Position numbers and translations under genes: made by a program. The notes under the pieces were generated by a model. It ran no database searches. It had not been told where the DNA came from and was given only the letters and a program-made list of their open reading frames with translations. From Nanobdellota archaeon (GTDB lineage Archaea > Nanobdellota > Nanobdellia > Pacearchaeales > GW2011-AR1): a stretch of 15,600 nt of DNA. The stretch's first letter is position 1. Each line of letters starts with the position of its first letter. Shown here piece by piece: positions 5,640 through 11,598 of this stretch. Location: positions 1 through 15,600 of the forward strand of contig JAHIEP010000141.1 in assembly GCA_018901375.1 (NCBI GenBank). Direction: 5' to 3'.

Positions 5640-5786
5640 AAGCTGGCCGGAATTCAGCAGAATTCCGGACAAATCCCAAATCAGCAGATTTTTATACCCA
5701 CAGAACTTAACTATAACAACAGGTAAAACCTGTTAATCAGTGTACCCTGAGGTGCACGTTTAACAGTATTAACAGGTTCTGTTAAC
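5640..5786. repeat. Cluster of five short hairpins
   Basis: In order: CCGGAATTC-AGCA-GAATTCCGG (5647-5668), AAATC-AGCA-GATTT (5678-5691), AACAGGT-AAA-ACCTGTT (5718-5734), GTGTACC-CTGA-GGTGCAC (5740-5757, one T-G pair) and TTAACAG-GTT-CTGTTAA (5769-5785). The first two share the AGCA loop though their stems differ. They lie between the DUF3800-like pseudogene and the NSUN promoter. No gene is seen in this stretch. Confidence 0.7.
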
Positions 5787-6049
5787 CTACCAAACGTGAT
5801 GTATTTCTGTTTCAATATCAATCAAATCAACAAACCGCGAATCATTATTCTCAAATTTCTGATAACAAGCCCAAGATAAAATATCCGCAAACTGAAGTCC
5901 CGACCACGAATGCGAAAAACTATGCTCAATTTTACATTTTATATCCCTACATCCCACAAGAAATCCGACCTCAACAACTGACTCCCTTTCGACTTATCAA
6001 TCTTAATCTCAATATTACAATTCTCATCAAAAAGAATATTCCGAGCCAT
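5787..6049 (-). pseudogene. DUF3800-like protein, frameshifted C-terminal remnant
   Basis: Reading the - strand from ATG at 6049 gives MARNILFDENCNIEIKID and on to RSDFLWDVGI before a stop. Just before that stop a different frame continues with RDIKCKIEHS, then FSHSWSGLQFADILSWACYQ and ends at a TAG at 5787. The S...GLQFADILSWA segment is the characteristic C-terminal motif of DUF3800 (RNase H-like fold) proteins, which carry a serine or histidine and an aspartate there. The two halves join with a single frameshift near 5945. The N-terminal two thirds of a DUF3800 protein is not found upstream. It is a decayed gene, probably from a mobile or defence-related source; that origin is inference. 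Confidence 0.6.
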
Positions 6050-6125
6050 GCAGCTATGGGGCTGGTTCTAAATACTTAATCTAAGTCATCCCAAAAAATA
6101 ATTAAAGATTTTCCCCATAACAACA

Positions 6126-6134
6126 TTTAAATAA
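6126..6134 (+). promoter_or_regulatory. TATA box of the exported coiled-coil gene
   Basis: TTTAAATAA is centred 25 bases before the ATG at 6155, which lacks an SD. Confidence 0.65.
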
Positions 6135-6154
6135 ACATTATCTCTAAGTACAAT

Positions 6155-6811
6155 ATGAAAAAGGTGTCAATCATATTACTCTCGTTAATCCTAATCTCAA
6201 CCCTAGTCCTAGCAGCAAACACAGAAAACGAAAACGCACAAACAAGAATCGAAGCCACCAAAGAAATGAAACAAGAACTAACAACCCAAATCCAAGAAAG
6301 AGTCCAAGAAAGAAAACAGCTCCGAGAAGAAACAATGGAAAACATCAGAGAAAAAATGCAAGAAGGTCAAGAAATCGAAATGTCCGAAAAAAGATTAGTC
6401 CTAACAAAAATCAACGAAGAAATAATGGAATTAAAATCAGAAAGAGCAACCGTGAGAACCCAACTACAACTCAACAACGAAGGCAACCTAAGCGAACTTA
6501 AAACAAGATTAAGCAATGGACGAAACGCCGAAATAAAAATAATGCCCGAGACAGCGTCGGAAAAAGCCCTAACAAGACTAAGATTAAGAAATTGTAACGA
6601 ATCACAAAACTGCACAATAGAACTTAAAGAAGTAGGAACAGGCGATAAAACCAGAGCAGCCTACGAAGTAAGAGCAAGAAAAACATTTAGAATCCTAGGC
6701 TTCATAAAAAACCACGAAGAAATCTCAACCCAAATCGACGCCGAAACAGGAGAAATAATCCAAACAAAAAGACCCTGGTGGAGCTTCCTATCCTCAGAAC
6801 AAGAAGAATAA
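6155..6811 (+). CDS. Exported coiled-coil protein with C-terminal PepSY-like region
   Basis: 218 residues. The N-terminus is a signal peptide: MKK, a hydrophobic core (about 4-19) and a likely cleavage after LVLAA (17-21). Residues about 25-105 are rich in E, K, Q and R with heptad character and almost no proline, so a long coiled coil is likely. Two cysteines (RNCNESQNC, about 148-154) could form a disulfide outside the membrane. The end (YEVRARKTFRILGFI, then ISTQIDAETGEIIQTKRPWW) resembles the repeated strand-turn pattern of PepSY-like domains: a basic strand, then 'ID..TGEI'. Similar small exported proteins ending in a PWW-F motif are familiar from DPANN genomes, but that is memory, not a search. 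Function unknown; surface or pseudoperiplasmic location is inferred. Confidence 0.65.
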   Translation: MKKVSIILLSLILISTLVLAANTENENAQTRIEATKEMKQELTTQIQERVQERKQLREETMENIREKMQEGQEIEMSEKRLVLTKINEEIMELKSERATVRTQLQLNNEGNLSELKTRLSNGRNAEIKIMPETASEKALTRLRLRNCNESQNCTIELKEVGTGDKTRAAYEVRARKTFRILGFIKNHEEISTQIDAETGEIIQTKRPWWSFLSSEQEE

Positions 6812-6831
6812 TTTTTAATTCCCAATAAAAA

Positions 6832-6865
6832 AATCCGTGTTTATCCGTGAAATCCGTGGTTAATT
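6832..6865. repeat. CCGTG spacer repeat
   Basis: AATCCGTG, TATCCGTG, AATCCGTG occur in tandem with 10-11 base spacing between two convergent genes. It is the same degenerate unit seen at 8200, 9110, 11540 and 13170. Confidence 0.6.
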
Positions 6866-6874
6866 CTCTAATTC

Positions 6875-7456
6875 TCAAACCGAATACTCAAACACCTTAT
6901 CATAAGGAATAACCCACTTAACAACTTCCCGTCGAGAAGCCCGTTCCATAATCTTCCTAAATAACCGAATAGAATTCCCATGCCCAGAAATCGCAACATT
7001 AACTTTATTCTTCATCATAAACTTTTTCAAATCCTTAATAAACTTCCCAACCCTCTTCTCCACGTCGGCAAAACACTCCCCCTTCGGCGGTCTATCCCTA
7101 ATCTCATAACCCCGATGCCAAGCATCAAATTGCCCCTGCCCATATTTCTCAATCACACTCTTATGCGTCATCCCCTCCAGCTTCCCATAACTCCTCTCAA
7201 TCATTCTATCATCTTCCAAAATAATCCGACACTCCGGATGAAATTTCAAAACCGACCTCAACGTATCCTTCGACCTCGACAACCTCGTATGAATCGCAAC
7301 CTCAAACCCCTCACCCTTCAATTCCCGAACAATCTTCAAAGCATGTCTCTTCCCAAGCGCCGTCAACTTCGCCTCAGACTGCCCAGTAAACCTCCCATCC
7401 CGATTAAACGTCGTCTGTCCATGTCGAAACAAAAAAATCTTATACCTCTTCCTCAT
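6875..7456 (-). CDS. Histidine-phosphatase-superfamily phosphoglycerate-mutase-like enzyme
   Basis: From the ATG at 7456 the protein has 193 residues. The catalytic core is complete: R11-H12-G13 (FRHGQTTFN), a LSRSKDT site with R61, the acid E87 in ERSYGKLEG and the second histidine H149 in SGHGNS. The context GRFTGQSEAKLT, then YGQGQFDAWHRGYEI and RPPKGE, is much closer to 2,3-bisphosphoglycerate-dependent phosphoglycerate mutase (GpmA) than to general phosphatases, although the protein is shorter than the usual 230-250. It would interconvert 3- and 2-phosphoglycerate through a phosphohistidine. The frame also opens at a GTG at 7474, but the TTTTTAACTT box at 7475-7485 lies 25 bases before the ATG at 7456, so that leaderless start is preferred. 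A phosphatase with another substrate remains possible. Confidence 0.8.
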   Translation of the reverse strand: MRKRYKIFLFRHGQTTFNRDGRFTGQSEAKLTALGKRHALKIVRELKGEGFEVAIHTRLSRSKDTLRSVLKFHPECRIILEDDRMIERSYGKLEGMTHKSVIEKYGQGQFDAWHRGYEIRDRPPKGECFADVEKRVGKFIKDLKKFMMKNKVNVAISGHGNSIRLFRKIMERASRREVVKWVIPYDKVFEYSV

Positions 7457-7474
7457 GAAACAAATAACAATCAC

Positions 7475-7486
7475 TAAGTTAAAAAC
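7475..7486 (-). promoter_or_regulatory. TATA box deciding the start of the mutase-like gene
   Basis: TTTTTAACTTA on the - strand is centred 25 bases upstream of the ATG at 7456 and overlaps the alternative GTG start at 7474, which argues against that start. Confidence 0.5.
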
Positions 7487-7515
7487 CTTTCACTCTCATG
7501 TATCCGGCTTAAGTT

Positions 7516-7700
7516 GCCCAATTCCGCAAAATAAAATTTTAGGCTCAGGTGTCCTCTGGACGGAGCCGTTAAGAAATTTTATTTTGCAGTAAATACGATA
7601 TTTCAAATTACATTTTTTATTAGAAAATGTAATTTGGAAGAATCGCCAAATAAGAGGGTACATGTCTGAGGGAGATATCTCCCTGGGACAAAACATTTTT
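7516..7700 (+). ncRNA. Candidate structured RNA, copy 2 of a two-copy family
   Basis: After GCCCAATTCC (7516-7525) a 14-bp stem pairs 7526-7539 with 7574-7587, plus a T-G wobble. The loop carries GGCT-CAGG-TGTCC-TCT-GGACG-G-AGCC, with both GGCT/AGCC and TGTCC/GGACG able to pair. AGTAAATAC follows, then a 13-bp stem (7604-7616 with 7624-7636, loop TTATTAG). A further palindrome GGGAGATATCTCCC lies at about 7671-7684. Compared with copy 1 at 1257, the AGGTGTCC, GGACG and GCAGTAAATAC segments are conserved in sequence while the long stems have changed on both sides. Like copy 1 it lies between divergent genes. No known family recognised. Confidence 0.5.
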
Positions 7701-7705
7701 ATAAG
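7696..7705 (+). promoter_or_regulatory. TATA box of the small membrane protein gene
   Basis: TTTTTATAAG is centred 25 bases before the ATG at 7725, supporting that start over the one at 7718. Confidence 0.6.
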
Positions 7706-7724
7706 ACAATCTCGTTAATGAGTT

Positions 7725-8042
7725 ATGATAATTCAATGGATTATAATCGTAATCTTCATCCTCGTCGGAGCTTCCTACATAAAAATGGAACACCACTCCA
7801 GAAAAATCGCAATAGTCTTAATGGTAATAATCGGCGCCCTAATTTACTTTTCCTTCGTCGGACTATTCACATCAAAACAAGTCGACCTAACCTCACCCCG
7901 AGGCGTCATCAACGCAGTCTACATCTACTTCGGATGGATAGGCCAAACCGCAACTAACCTCTGGGACATCGGAGTCGAAACCACCCACACCGTCGGCAAC
8001 GCCATAAAAATCAACAACACCGAAACCAAATCAAGAAGGTAA
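7725..8042 (+). CDS. Small two-helix membrane protein, unknown function
   Basis: 105 residues. Two hydrophobic helices are clear: about 2-18 (IIQWIIIVIFILVGASY) and about 27-48 (KIAIVLMVIIGALIYFSFVG), joined by a short polar loop (IKMEHHSRK). The rest (about 50-105) is soluble: KQVDLTSPRGVINAVYIYF, GWIGQTATNLWDIG, then a polar, basic tail ending KSRR. The loop charge suggests it is cytoplasmic with both termini outside, but this is not certain. The gene is followed within 33 bases by tRNA-Thr, which has its own TATA box. Family not recognised beyond a resemblance to small membrane proteins common in DPANN genomes. Confidence 0.65.
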   Translation: MIIQWIIIVIFILVGASYIKMEHHSRKIAIVLMVIIGALIYFSFVGLFTSKQVDLTSPRGVINAVYIYFGWIGQTATNLWDIGVETTHTVGNAIKINNTETKSRR

Positions 8043-8043
8043 A

Positions 8044-8051
8044 TTTAAATA
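8044..8051 (+). promoter_or_regulatory. TATA box of tRNA-Thr
   Basis: TTTAAATA lies 24-31 bases upstream of the first tRNA base, overlapping the sequence just after the membrane-protein stop codon. Confidence 0.65.
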
Positions 8052-8074
8052 CGAAGCTAAAATTATTTCTTTAA

Positions 8075-8147
8075 GCCTGTGTAGCTCAGTTGATAGAGTG
8101 TCACATTGGTAATGTGGAGGTCCCGGGTTTGAGCCCCGGCACAGGCT
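8075..8147 (+). tRNA. tRNA-Thr (anticodon GGT)
   Basis: Acceptor stem GCCTGTG (8075-8081) pairs with CACAGGC (8140-8146), with discriminator T. D-arm GCTC...GAGT follows TA at positions 8-9. The anticodon arm is TCACA-TTGGTAA-TGTGG with one T-G pair, so the anticodon is GGT, reading ACC/ACT threonine codons. The T-arm is CCGGG-TTTGAGC-CCCGG. No intron and no encoded CCA, so CCA must be added after transcription, as is usual in archaea. A T-run follows directly. Confidence 0.93.
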
Positions 8148-8160
8148 TATTTTTTCTATC
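8148..8160 (+). terminator. T-rich terminator after tRNA-Thr
   Basis: TATTTTTTCTAT directly follows the tRNA 3' end, as expected for archaeal intrinsic termination at T-runs. Confidence 0.5.
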
Positions 8161-8189
8161 CTTTCATCCAATTCTTAATAATCAAAAAT

Positions 8190-8392
8190 CAAAAAATCTG
8201 TGTCATCCGTGTCAATCCTGCCCCCTCCGCGTTCCCCCCCTTCGTCATCCCTACCCCCTACCCCCTACCCCCTAAAGGACATCAGTCCTCTAAAGCCTCA
8301 GCTCTAAAGCCGAAGCTCTAAAACCCTCACACGCTGAACAGTCCGTGTTCCTTTTTAATCTGTAGCTAAGTTACATCATCCCACCAAGTCAT
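8190..8392. repeat. Intergenic repeat mosaic
   Basis: No gene is seen between the tRNA and the next CDS. In order: CCGTG-type repeats (8198-8230), three to four TACCCCC heptamers (8248-8275), a CTAA-linked mini-hairpin array, and a module running from CCCTCACACGCTGAACAG (8324-8341) through GTTCCTTTTTAATCTGTAGC (8348-8367) to the ACCAAGTC at 8383-8390. The last module recurs after pheT and after pheS. Confidence 0.6.
8248..8321. repeat. Heptamer array joined to CTAA-linked mini-hairpins
   Basis: TACCCCC heptamers (8248-8271) lead into AGGAC-ATCA-GTCCT (8276-8289), AGC-CTCA-GCT (8294-8303) and AGC-CGAA-GCT (8308-8317). The linker CTAA stands before, between and after them (8272-8275, 8290-8293, 8304-8307, 8318-8321). 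This locus combines both repeat styles of the window, heptamers and linked hairpins. Confidence 0.7.
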
Positions 8393-8417
8393 ACCAAAAA
8401 AATCCCCCGACCAAAAT

Positions 8418-8426
8418 CTTATAAAC
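8418..8426 (+). promoter_or_regulatory. TATA box of the acidic hypothetical gene
   Basis: CTTATAAAC is centred 25 bases before the ATG at 8447; no SD is present. Confidence 0.6.
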
Positions 8427-8446
8427 CTACTCTCCGCAAAAAATTA

Positions 8447-8926
8447 ATGGACAAAGAAGAATTCAATCTAGAAGAAAAATACGACGAGCTAAAACAAAAA
8501 TACAGCTTGCCTGAACTCCAAAAACTATCCGAAGACTTCGATATAGAAAAAACCCAAGAAAAAGAATCCCCATTCTTACTCAGAGAAATCCGAAGAACAA
8601 TCAACGAAAAAATCGGCGCCTACATCCACCTCTTCGAAACCCTAATCAACCCAACCTCCCCGCCAATGTTCGTCTTCTCCCTCCTCCGAAACATAAACAG
8701 CGACGACAAAGAATCAATAAAAGAAATCTACAAAACACTCTCAAAAACCCAAATAGAAATAATGAAACTAGACACAATCTACAAAGAAGAATCCGAAGCA
8801 AAATTCATAAACGAAACATTCAAAATCTGGCAAACCCTAAAATCAAAAATTTACAAAATCATAGAAAACCTAGAATCCAGCTACGAAGAAGACGACACAA
8901 TAAAAAACAAATCCTACTTCGACTAG
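8447..8926 (+). CDS. Conserved-looking hypothetical helical protein
   Basis: 159 residues, predicted almost wholly helical and rich in E and K. The N-terminus (FNLEEKYDELKQKYSLPELQ, then KLSEDFDIEK) and the middle (RRTINEKIGAYIHLFETLIN, then PTSPPMFVFSLLRNI) look like an ordered, conserved protein rather than low complexity. No catalytic motif, metal site, signal peptide or membrane segment is visible. The pattern resembles a hypothetical family I associate with Woesearchaeota/Pacearchaeota genomes, but no function is known to me. It sits alone between two repeat-filled spacers, has its own TATA box, and starts with a leaderless ATG. Confidence 0.65.
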   Translation: MDKEEFNLEEKYDELKQKYSLPELQKLSEDFDIEKTQEKESPFLLREIRRTINEKIGAYIHLFETLINPTSPPMFVFSLLRNINSDDKESIKEIYKTLSKTQIEIMKLDTIYKEESEAKFINETFKIWQTLKSKIYKIIENLESSYEEDDTIKNKSYFD

Positions 8927-9307
8927 CTATATACCCCAAAACAAAAACCCCACAACCCTCTCTCTAATTCCCATTCCCCCGTCGTATCCGCGTAATCCGC
9001 GTAATCCTGATCCCAATCCGCGCCCCTTTTTTAATTACTTAGCAAGTTACATAATAAATAAACTACAACCCAAATAAAAAATCCGCATAATCCTGCGTTT
9101 ATCCGCGTGCCAAAGTTCCCCTTCCCTCCGTGTCATCCGTGTCCTCCGTGCTTCCTTCCGTTTCCCAACCGTGTACCTTTTTAATCTGCAGCCAATCACA
9201 TACTCACGCACTAACGCACTCAAACTCTCACACACTGATTCGCCCGTGTACCTTTTTAATCCGCAACCAAGTTACACAATCTAACAAGTCAACCTAACCC
9301 CTAACAG
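8927..9307. repeat. Intergenic repeat mosaic downstream of pheT
   Basis: No gene is seen. CCGTG/CCGCG units in tandem fill about 8980-9020 and 9078-9175. Then two copies of the spacer module follow each other: CCGTGTACCTTTTTAATCTG (9166-9185) with AGCCAATCACA, and CCCGTGTACCTTTTTAATCC (9242-9261) with GCAACCAAGTTACACAATCT (9262-9281), AACAAGTCAAC. An imperfect partial copy (CCTTTTTTAATTACTTAGC, AAGTTACATAAT) lies at about 9025-9055. ACGCACTAACGCACTCAAAC-type short repeats lie between. Confidence 0.6.
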
Positions 9308-9323
9308 CTAAAAGCTAAGAGCT
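9290..9323 (-). repeat. Heptamer-hairpin composite at pheT stop codon
   Basis: On the - strand AGCT-CTT-AGCT and AGCT-TTT-AGCT (9323-9306) form two overlapping triloop hairpins that encode the last PheT residues and its TAG stop. They are followed at once by GTTAGGGGTTAGGTT heptamers (9305-9291). Confidence 0.6.
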
Positions 9324-11008
9324 AGTTCCGCCCCCACGCAAGGCACCCGAATCTTCCAATTCTTCAAAACCCGAGGCGCAATCTCCCCAACCCGACCAAT
9401 CTCAACCCCATTAACCATCAGACGCCCACACCGCCCAATAATATAATTAGAATCATCAACAGCCTCGATAGAATACTTAACATCCAACATCTTAAACAAA
9501 TAATCCAAAACCTGTTTCATCTCTGTAAAATTAACCCTCTCATCAACCAACAAAATCCCCAACCTCTCAACCTCAGATACCCCCGTCTCACTCCCTATTA
9601 CCTCTTGCCTATTACCTATTACCTCAGAAGATTTTTCAAAAACCCTCCCCATTTCAAAAATCTTCTGCGGATAAGCAGCATCCGAATTCTCCGACGCAAC
9701 CTGCAACAACCCAGTCATCAAATCCATCCGAAGAACATCCCGCTCAGTCTTAGAATCCTCAACCTCAATAAACCCATTAAAATCATAATGCATCCTCTTA
9801 ACATTCTTCTTAGTCGTCAAATGATAATTAGAAACCTCCAACAACCCAAGCCCCGCCAAAATATTCCCAATCGTCCTCTTCAACTTATCTCCAGCATCCT
9901 CAGAACCAATCGTCGAAATATCCGGAATCTCCGCCTCAAAATTCTCATAACCATAAGCAATCGCAACCTCCTCCGCCAAATCAATCCAATGCAAAATATC
10001 ACACCGATAAGCCGGAATCTCCGCAATCATTTTACCGACACCCGACACCCGACACCCGACACCCATGCGAAACAAAAGATTTTTAATCTTTTTCCCGTCG
10101 AGCTTCACGCCCAGCGTCTTCTCAATATCCTCAATCTTAAACTCCATTTCTTCAGCCGACATATCAGGCGAAACAAAATTCCCATCCCGAGCATCCTTAA
10201 CATTCATCCCATATATCTTCCCACCCATCTCACTCAACGAAGCCACAATAATATTCAAACACTTTTTCAAATAAACTAAATTATGCCCCGAGCACTCAAT
10301 AAAAATATCCCGCGTCTTCTCATCAATCCGACCAGTCTTCTCCGAATTAATAATCGGCGGCATCGACAAAATCTCATCATCAGCGTCGACAAAAACCGGA
10401 AAAACATCAAAGTCCTTCAACAAATCTCCATACTCTCGCCCAGCCGGATGTCCCCGCAAAATCTGCCGCCCAGTCATTTCTACCCTCCCGGCCTGCCCCG
10501 TTTGATATTCAGTATCCAACAGGGGTAAAAATTTAATCTCCTCCGGCTTCCGACCAACAAAACGAATCGGTAACGCAATCTTATTCAAAGGATAAATCCC
10601 AATCGCCAATTTCCTTCTCTTCCTACCTAAAGACCCATGCAACTTCTCCTGAATATCCACAACCTCCTTAATCTTAGCATCATCAAACTTCAACCCCTTA
10701 ACAATCGCACAAACAGTATACGGACGAACCCCCTTAACAGACTTATCAATAGTCACAGTAAAATTATCTAAAGGAGCATTAACCTTAAAACTAGCAACCT
10801 TTCCTTTCCCCCCAAACTGATTAACCGCCCGAGCAAAATTTCCAAACGACAACAAATCCGGCCTATTAGGAAAAACCTCAACCGAAACCTCCGCCTCGCT
10901 AACCTCCTCGCTCGGCGTCCCCATATCCGTAATCAAATTCTCTAACTCAGGCGTAACCCTACCAACCTTCTTCTCCAGTTCCTTCCTATTCATACTTAAT
11001 ATTGTCAT
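9308..11008 (-). CDS. pheT: Phenylalanine-tRNA ligase beta subunit
   Basis: 566 residues, the normal archaeal size (about 550) plus repeat-encoded inserts. With PheS it forms the heterotetramer that charges tRNA-Phe. Recognisable parts: the N-terminal FPNRPDLLSFGNFARAVN region, the B5-type domain around LGVKLDGKKIKNLLFRMGV (about 298-317), and EIPAYRCDILHWIDLAEEVA followed by IAYGYENFEAEIPDISTIG, the conserved start of the catalytic-like core. Two in-frame heptamer composites are present: GVGCRVSGVG just after FRM, and SSEVIGNRQEVIGS near 465. The ATG at 11008 has an SD (GGAGGT) about 10 bases upstream, which is unusual here, and overlaps the stop of an upstream mini-ORF made from a duplication of its own 5' end. 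The original leaderless start and TATA box belong to that upstream copy. Confidence 0.93.
   Translation of the reverse strand: MTILSMNRKELEKKVGRVTPELENLITDMGTPSEEVSEAEVSVEVFPNRPDLLSFGNFARAVNQFGGKGKVASFKVNAPLDNFTVTIDKSVKGVRPYTVCAIVKGLKFDDAKIKEVVDIQEKLHGSLGRKRRKLAIGIYPLNKIALPIRFVGRKPEEIKFLPLLDTEYQTGQAGRVEMTGRQILRGHPAGREYGDLLKDFDVFPVFVDADDEILSMPPIINSEKTGRIDEKTRDIFIECSGHNLVYLKKCLNIIVASLSEMGGKIYGMNVKDARDGNFVSPDMSAEEMEFKIEDIEKTLGVKLDGKKIKNLLFRMGVGCRVSGVGKMIAEIPAYRCDILHWIDLAEEVAIAYGYENFEAEIPDISTIGSEDAGDKLKRTIGNILAGLGLLEVSNYHLTTKKNVKRMHYDFNGFIEVEDSKTERDVLRMDLMTGLLQVASENSDAAYPQKIFEMGRVFEKSSEVIGNRQEVIGSETGVSEVERLGILLVDERVNFTEMKQVLDYLFKMLDVKYSIEAVDDSNYIIGRCGRLMVNGVEIGRVGEIAPRVLKNWKIRVPCVGAELALSF
9588..9667 (-). 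repeat. In-frame heptamer-hairpin composite in pheT (first)
   Basis: CAGAAGATTTTT (9625-9636) and AAAAATCTTCTG (9656-9667) are a perfect 12-bp inverted repeat with a 19-base loop. Directly left lie TTACCTA-type heptamers (9588-9624). On the - strand the order is hairpin, then AGGTAAT heptamers; the protein reads QKIFEMGRVFEKSS, then EVIGNRQEVIG. Confidence 0.75.
10035..10092 (-). repeat. In-frame heptamer-hairpin composite in pheT (second)
   Basis: Four perfect ACCCGAC heptamers (10035-10064) are followed after nine bases by AAAAGATT-TTT-AATCTTTT (10074-10092), an 8-bp stem with a three-base loop. The encoded protein is KKIKNLLFRM, then GVGCRVSGVG. The nine-base gap makes it slightly different from the other composites. 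Confidence 0.65.
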
Positions 11009-11009
11009 A
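10908..11009 (-). repeat. Direct repeat of pheT 5' end, downstream copy
   Basis: This 102-bp segment, the first 33 codons of pheT plus a flanking base, is repeated at 11105-11206 with a single difference (CTTAAT against CTCAAT near 10997). The offset is 197 bases, which is not a multiple of three. Confidence 0.9.
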
Positions 11010-11205
11010 TTCCAAAACCTCCGCGAGCGCGAAACAAGAGCGCAACATTAAACCTACCACCTACAAGCATCAGCGACCTACCACCTACCACCTGCGACCT
11101 CCTGTCGCTCGGCGTCCCCATATCCGTAATCAAATTCTCTAACTCAGGCGTAACCCTACCAACCTTCTTCTCCAGTTCCTTCCTATTCATACTCAATATT
11201 GTCAT
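11005..11205 (-). pseudogene. Duplicated pheT N-terminus as upstream mini-ORF
   Basis: A 66-codon ORF starts at the ATG at 11205 with the same 33 residues as PheT (MTILSMNRKELEKKVGRV and so on to MGTPS), then diverges into repeat-encoded DRRSQVVGGRSLMLVGGRF and ends at a TGA that overlaps the pheT ATG (ATGA). A CTTAAAAAG box about 25 bases upstream of 11205 marks this as the original, leaderless start. The mini-ORF may therefore be translated, with pheT re-initiated by the GGAGGT and the overlapping stop-start. It is a fragment and not a functional protein in itself. Confidence 0.7.
11051..11108 (-). repeat. Heptamer-hairpin segment between the pheT duplicates
   Basis: CTACCAC heptamers (11053-11066 and 11076-11093) adjoin GCGA-CCTCCTG-TCGC (11094-11108), whose right arm begins the upstream duplicate. 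The same order, heptamers left and inverted repeat right on +, is seen at the other composites. Confidence 0.5.
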
Positions 11206-11206
11206 A
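11105..11206 (-). repeat. Direct repeat of pheT 5' end, upstream copy
   Basis: Upstream partner of the 102-bp duplication at 10908-11009. It carries the start codon that has the correctly spaced TATA box. Confidence 0.9.
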
Positions 11207-11225
11207 AACTAAACTATCCAACAAG

Positions 11226-11237
11226 ACTTTTTAAGAT
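11226..11237 (-). promoter_or_regulatory. TATA box of the pheT region
   Basis: CTTAAAAAGTC on the - strand is centred about 26 bases before the ATG at 11205, the duplicated pheT start, and about 220 bases before the real pheT ATG. Confidence 0.55.
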
Positions 11238-11254
11238 ATTCGCTCCCCCCTGAT

Positions 11255-11296
11255 TCCTAACACCTAACACCTAACACCTGAGGAGCGAAGCTCCTC
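11255..11296 (-). repeat. Heptamer-hairpin composite forming a gene 3' end
   Basis: CTAACAC heptamers (11257-11279) abut GAGGAGC-GAA-GCTCCTC (11280-11296), a 7-bp stem with a GAA triloop. On the - strand this gives hairpin then GGTGTTA heptamers; the hairpin encodes EELRSS and the heptamers encode GVRC and the TAG stop of the gene at 11264-11497. Confidence 0.75.
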
Positions 11297-11497
11297 AACC
11301 TCCCTCTCAAGCACCCCAGCAACATCAATACCACGAGCAGTAGCCAACAAAAACATATCAATCACAGCCCGAGCAAAACCCCGCCCCTCCAAATCTTTCC
11401 GAACCTCTGAACCTCCGTATGCCGAACCTCCAAGTTTTTTGATCCCCCGACGCTCATTCTCCCAATCACAAAAATCCCTCAACTCATCAATCTCCAT
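11264..11497 (-). CDS. Small hypothetical protein, repeat-derived C-terminus
   Basis: 77 residues, not recognised. The N-terminus (MEIDELRDFCDWENERRGIK) is acidic and helical. A GGSAYGGSEVR stretch (about 23-33) comes from CCGAACCT-like repeats. The segment GFARAVIDMFLLATARGIDVAGVLE (about 40-64) is a hydrophobic-helix pattern reminiscent of MazG-type helical proteins, but too short to assign. The last residues and stop codon are supplied by the hairpin and heptamers at 11255-11296, so the original 3' end appears replaced. An AAATAAATAGG box lies 26 bases before the ATG, in a stretch nearly identical to the promoter of the hydrolase gene at 12171. It may be an eroding gene. Confidence 0.45.
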   Translation of the reverse strand: MEIDELRDFCDWENERRGIKKLGGSAYGGSEVRKDLEGRGFARAVIDMFLLATARGIDVAGVLEREVEELRSSGVRC

Positions 11498-11514
11498 CTA
11501 AACTCAAACCAACC

Positions 11515-11580
11515 AGCCTATTTATTTCTTTCTCAAAAAATCCGTGCGCATCCGTAAAATCCGTGAGCTAAAATTTCCCC
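11515..11580. repeat. Promoter copy and CCGTG spacer repeat
   Basis: CCTATTTATTTCTTTC (11518-11533), the TATA region of the small gene, is shared with 12191-12206. ATCCGTG, ATCCGTA, ATCCGTG units follow (11541-11566). Confidence 0.55.
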
Positions 11581-11598
11581 TTCTTAAAGTTTCGCTCA

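Noticed and set aside
6875..7474. GTG start at 7474 for the mutase-like gene
   Set aside because: The TATA box would overlap the start; the ATG at 7456 has the correct spacing and keeps the whole domain.
9047..9235. 62-codon - strand ORF in the spacer
   Set aside because: It is made of CCGTG repeat units and the spacer module; no protein signature.
9605..10279. 224-codon + strand ORF
   Set aside because: Antisense of pheT with the same shadow composition; no domain seen.
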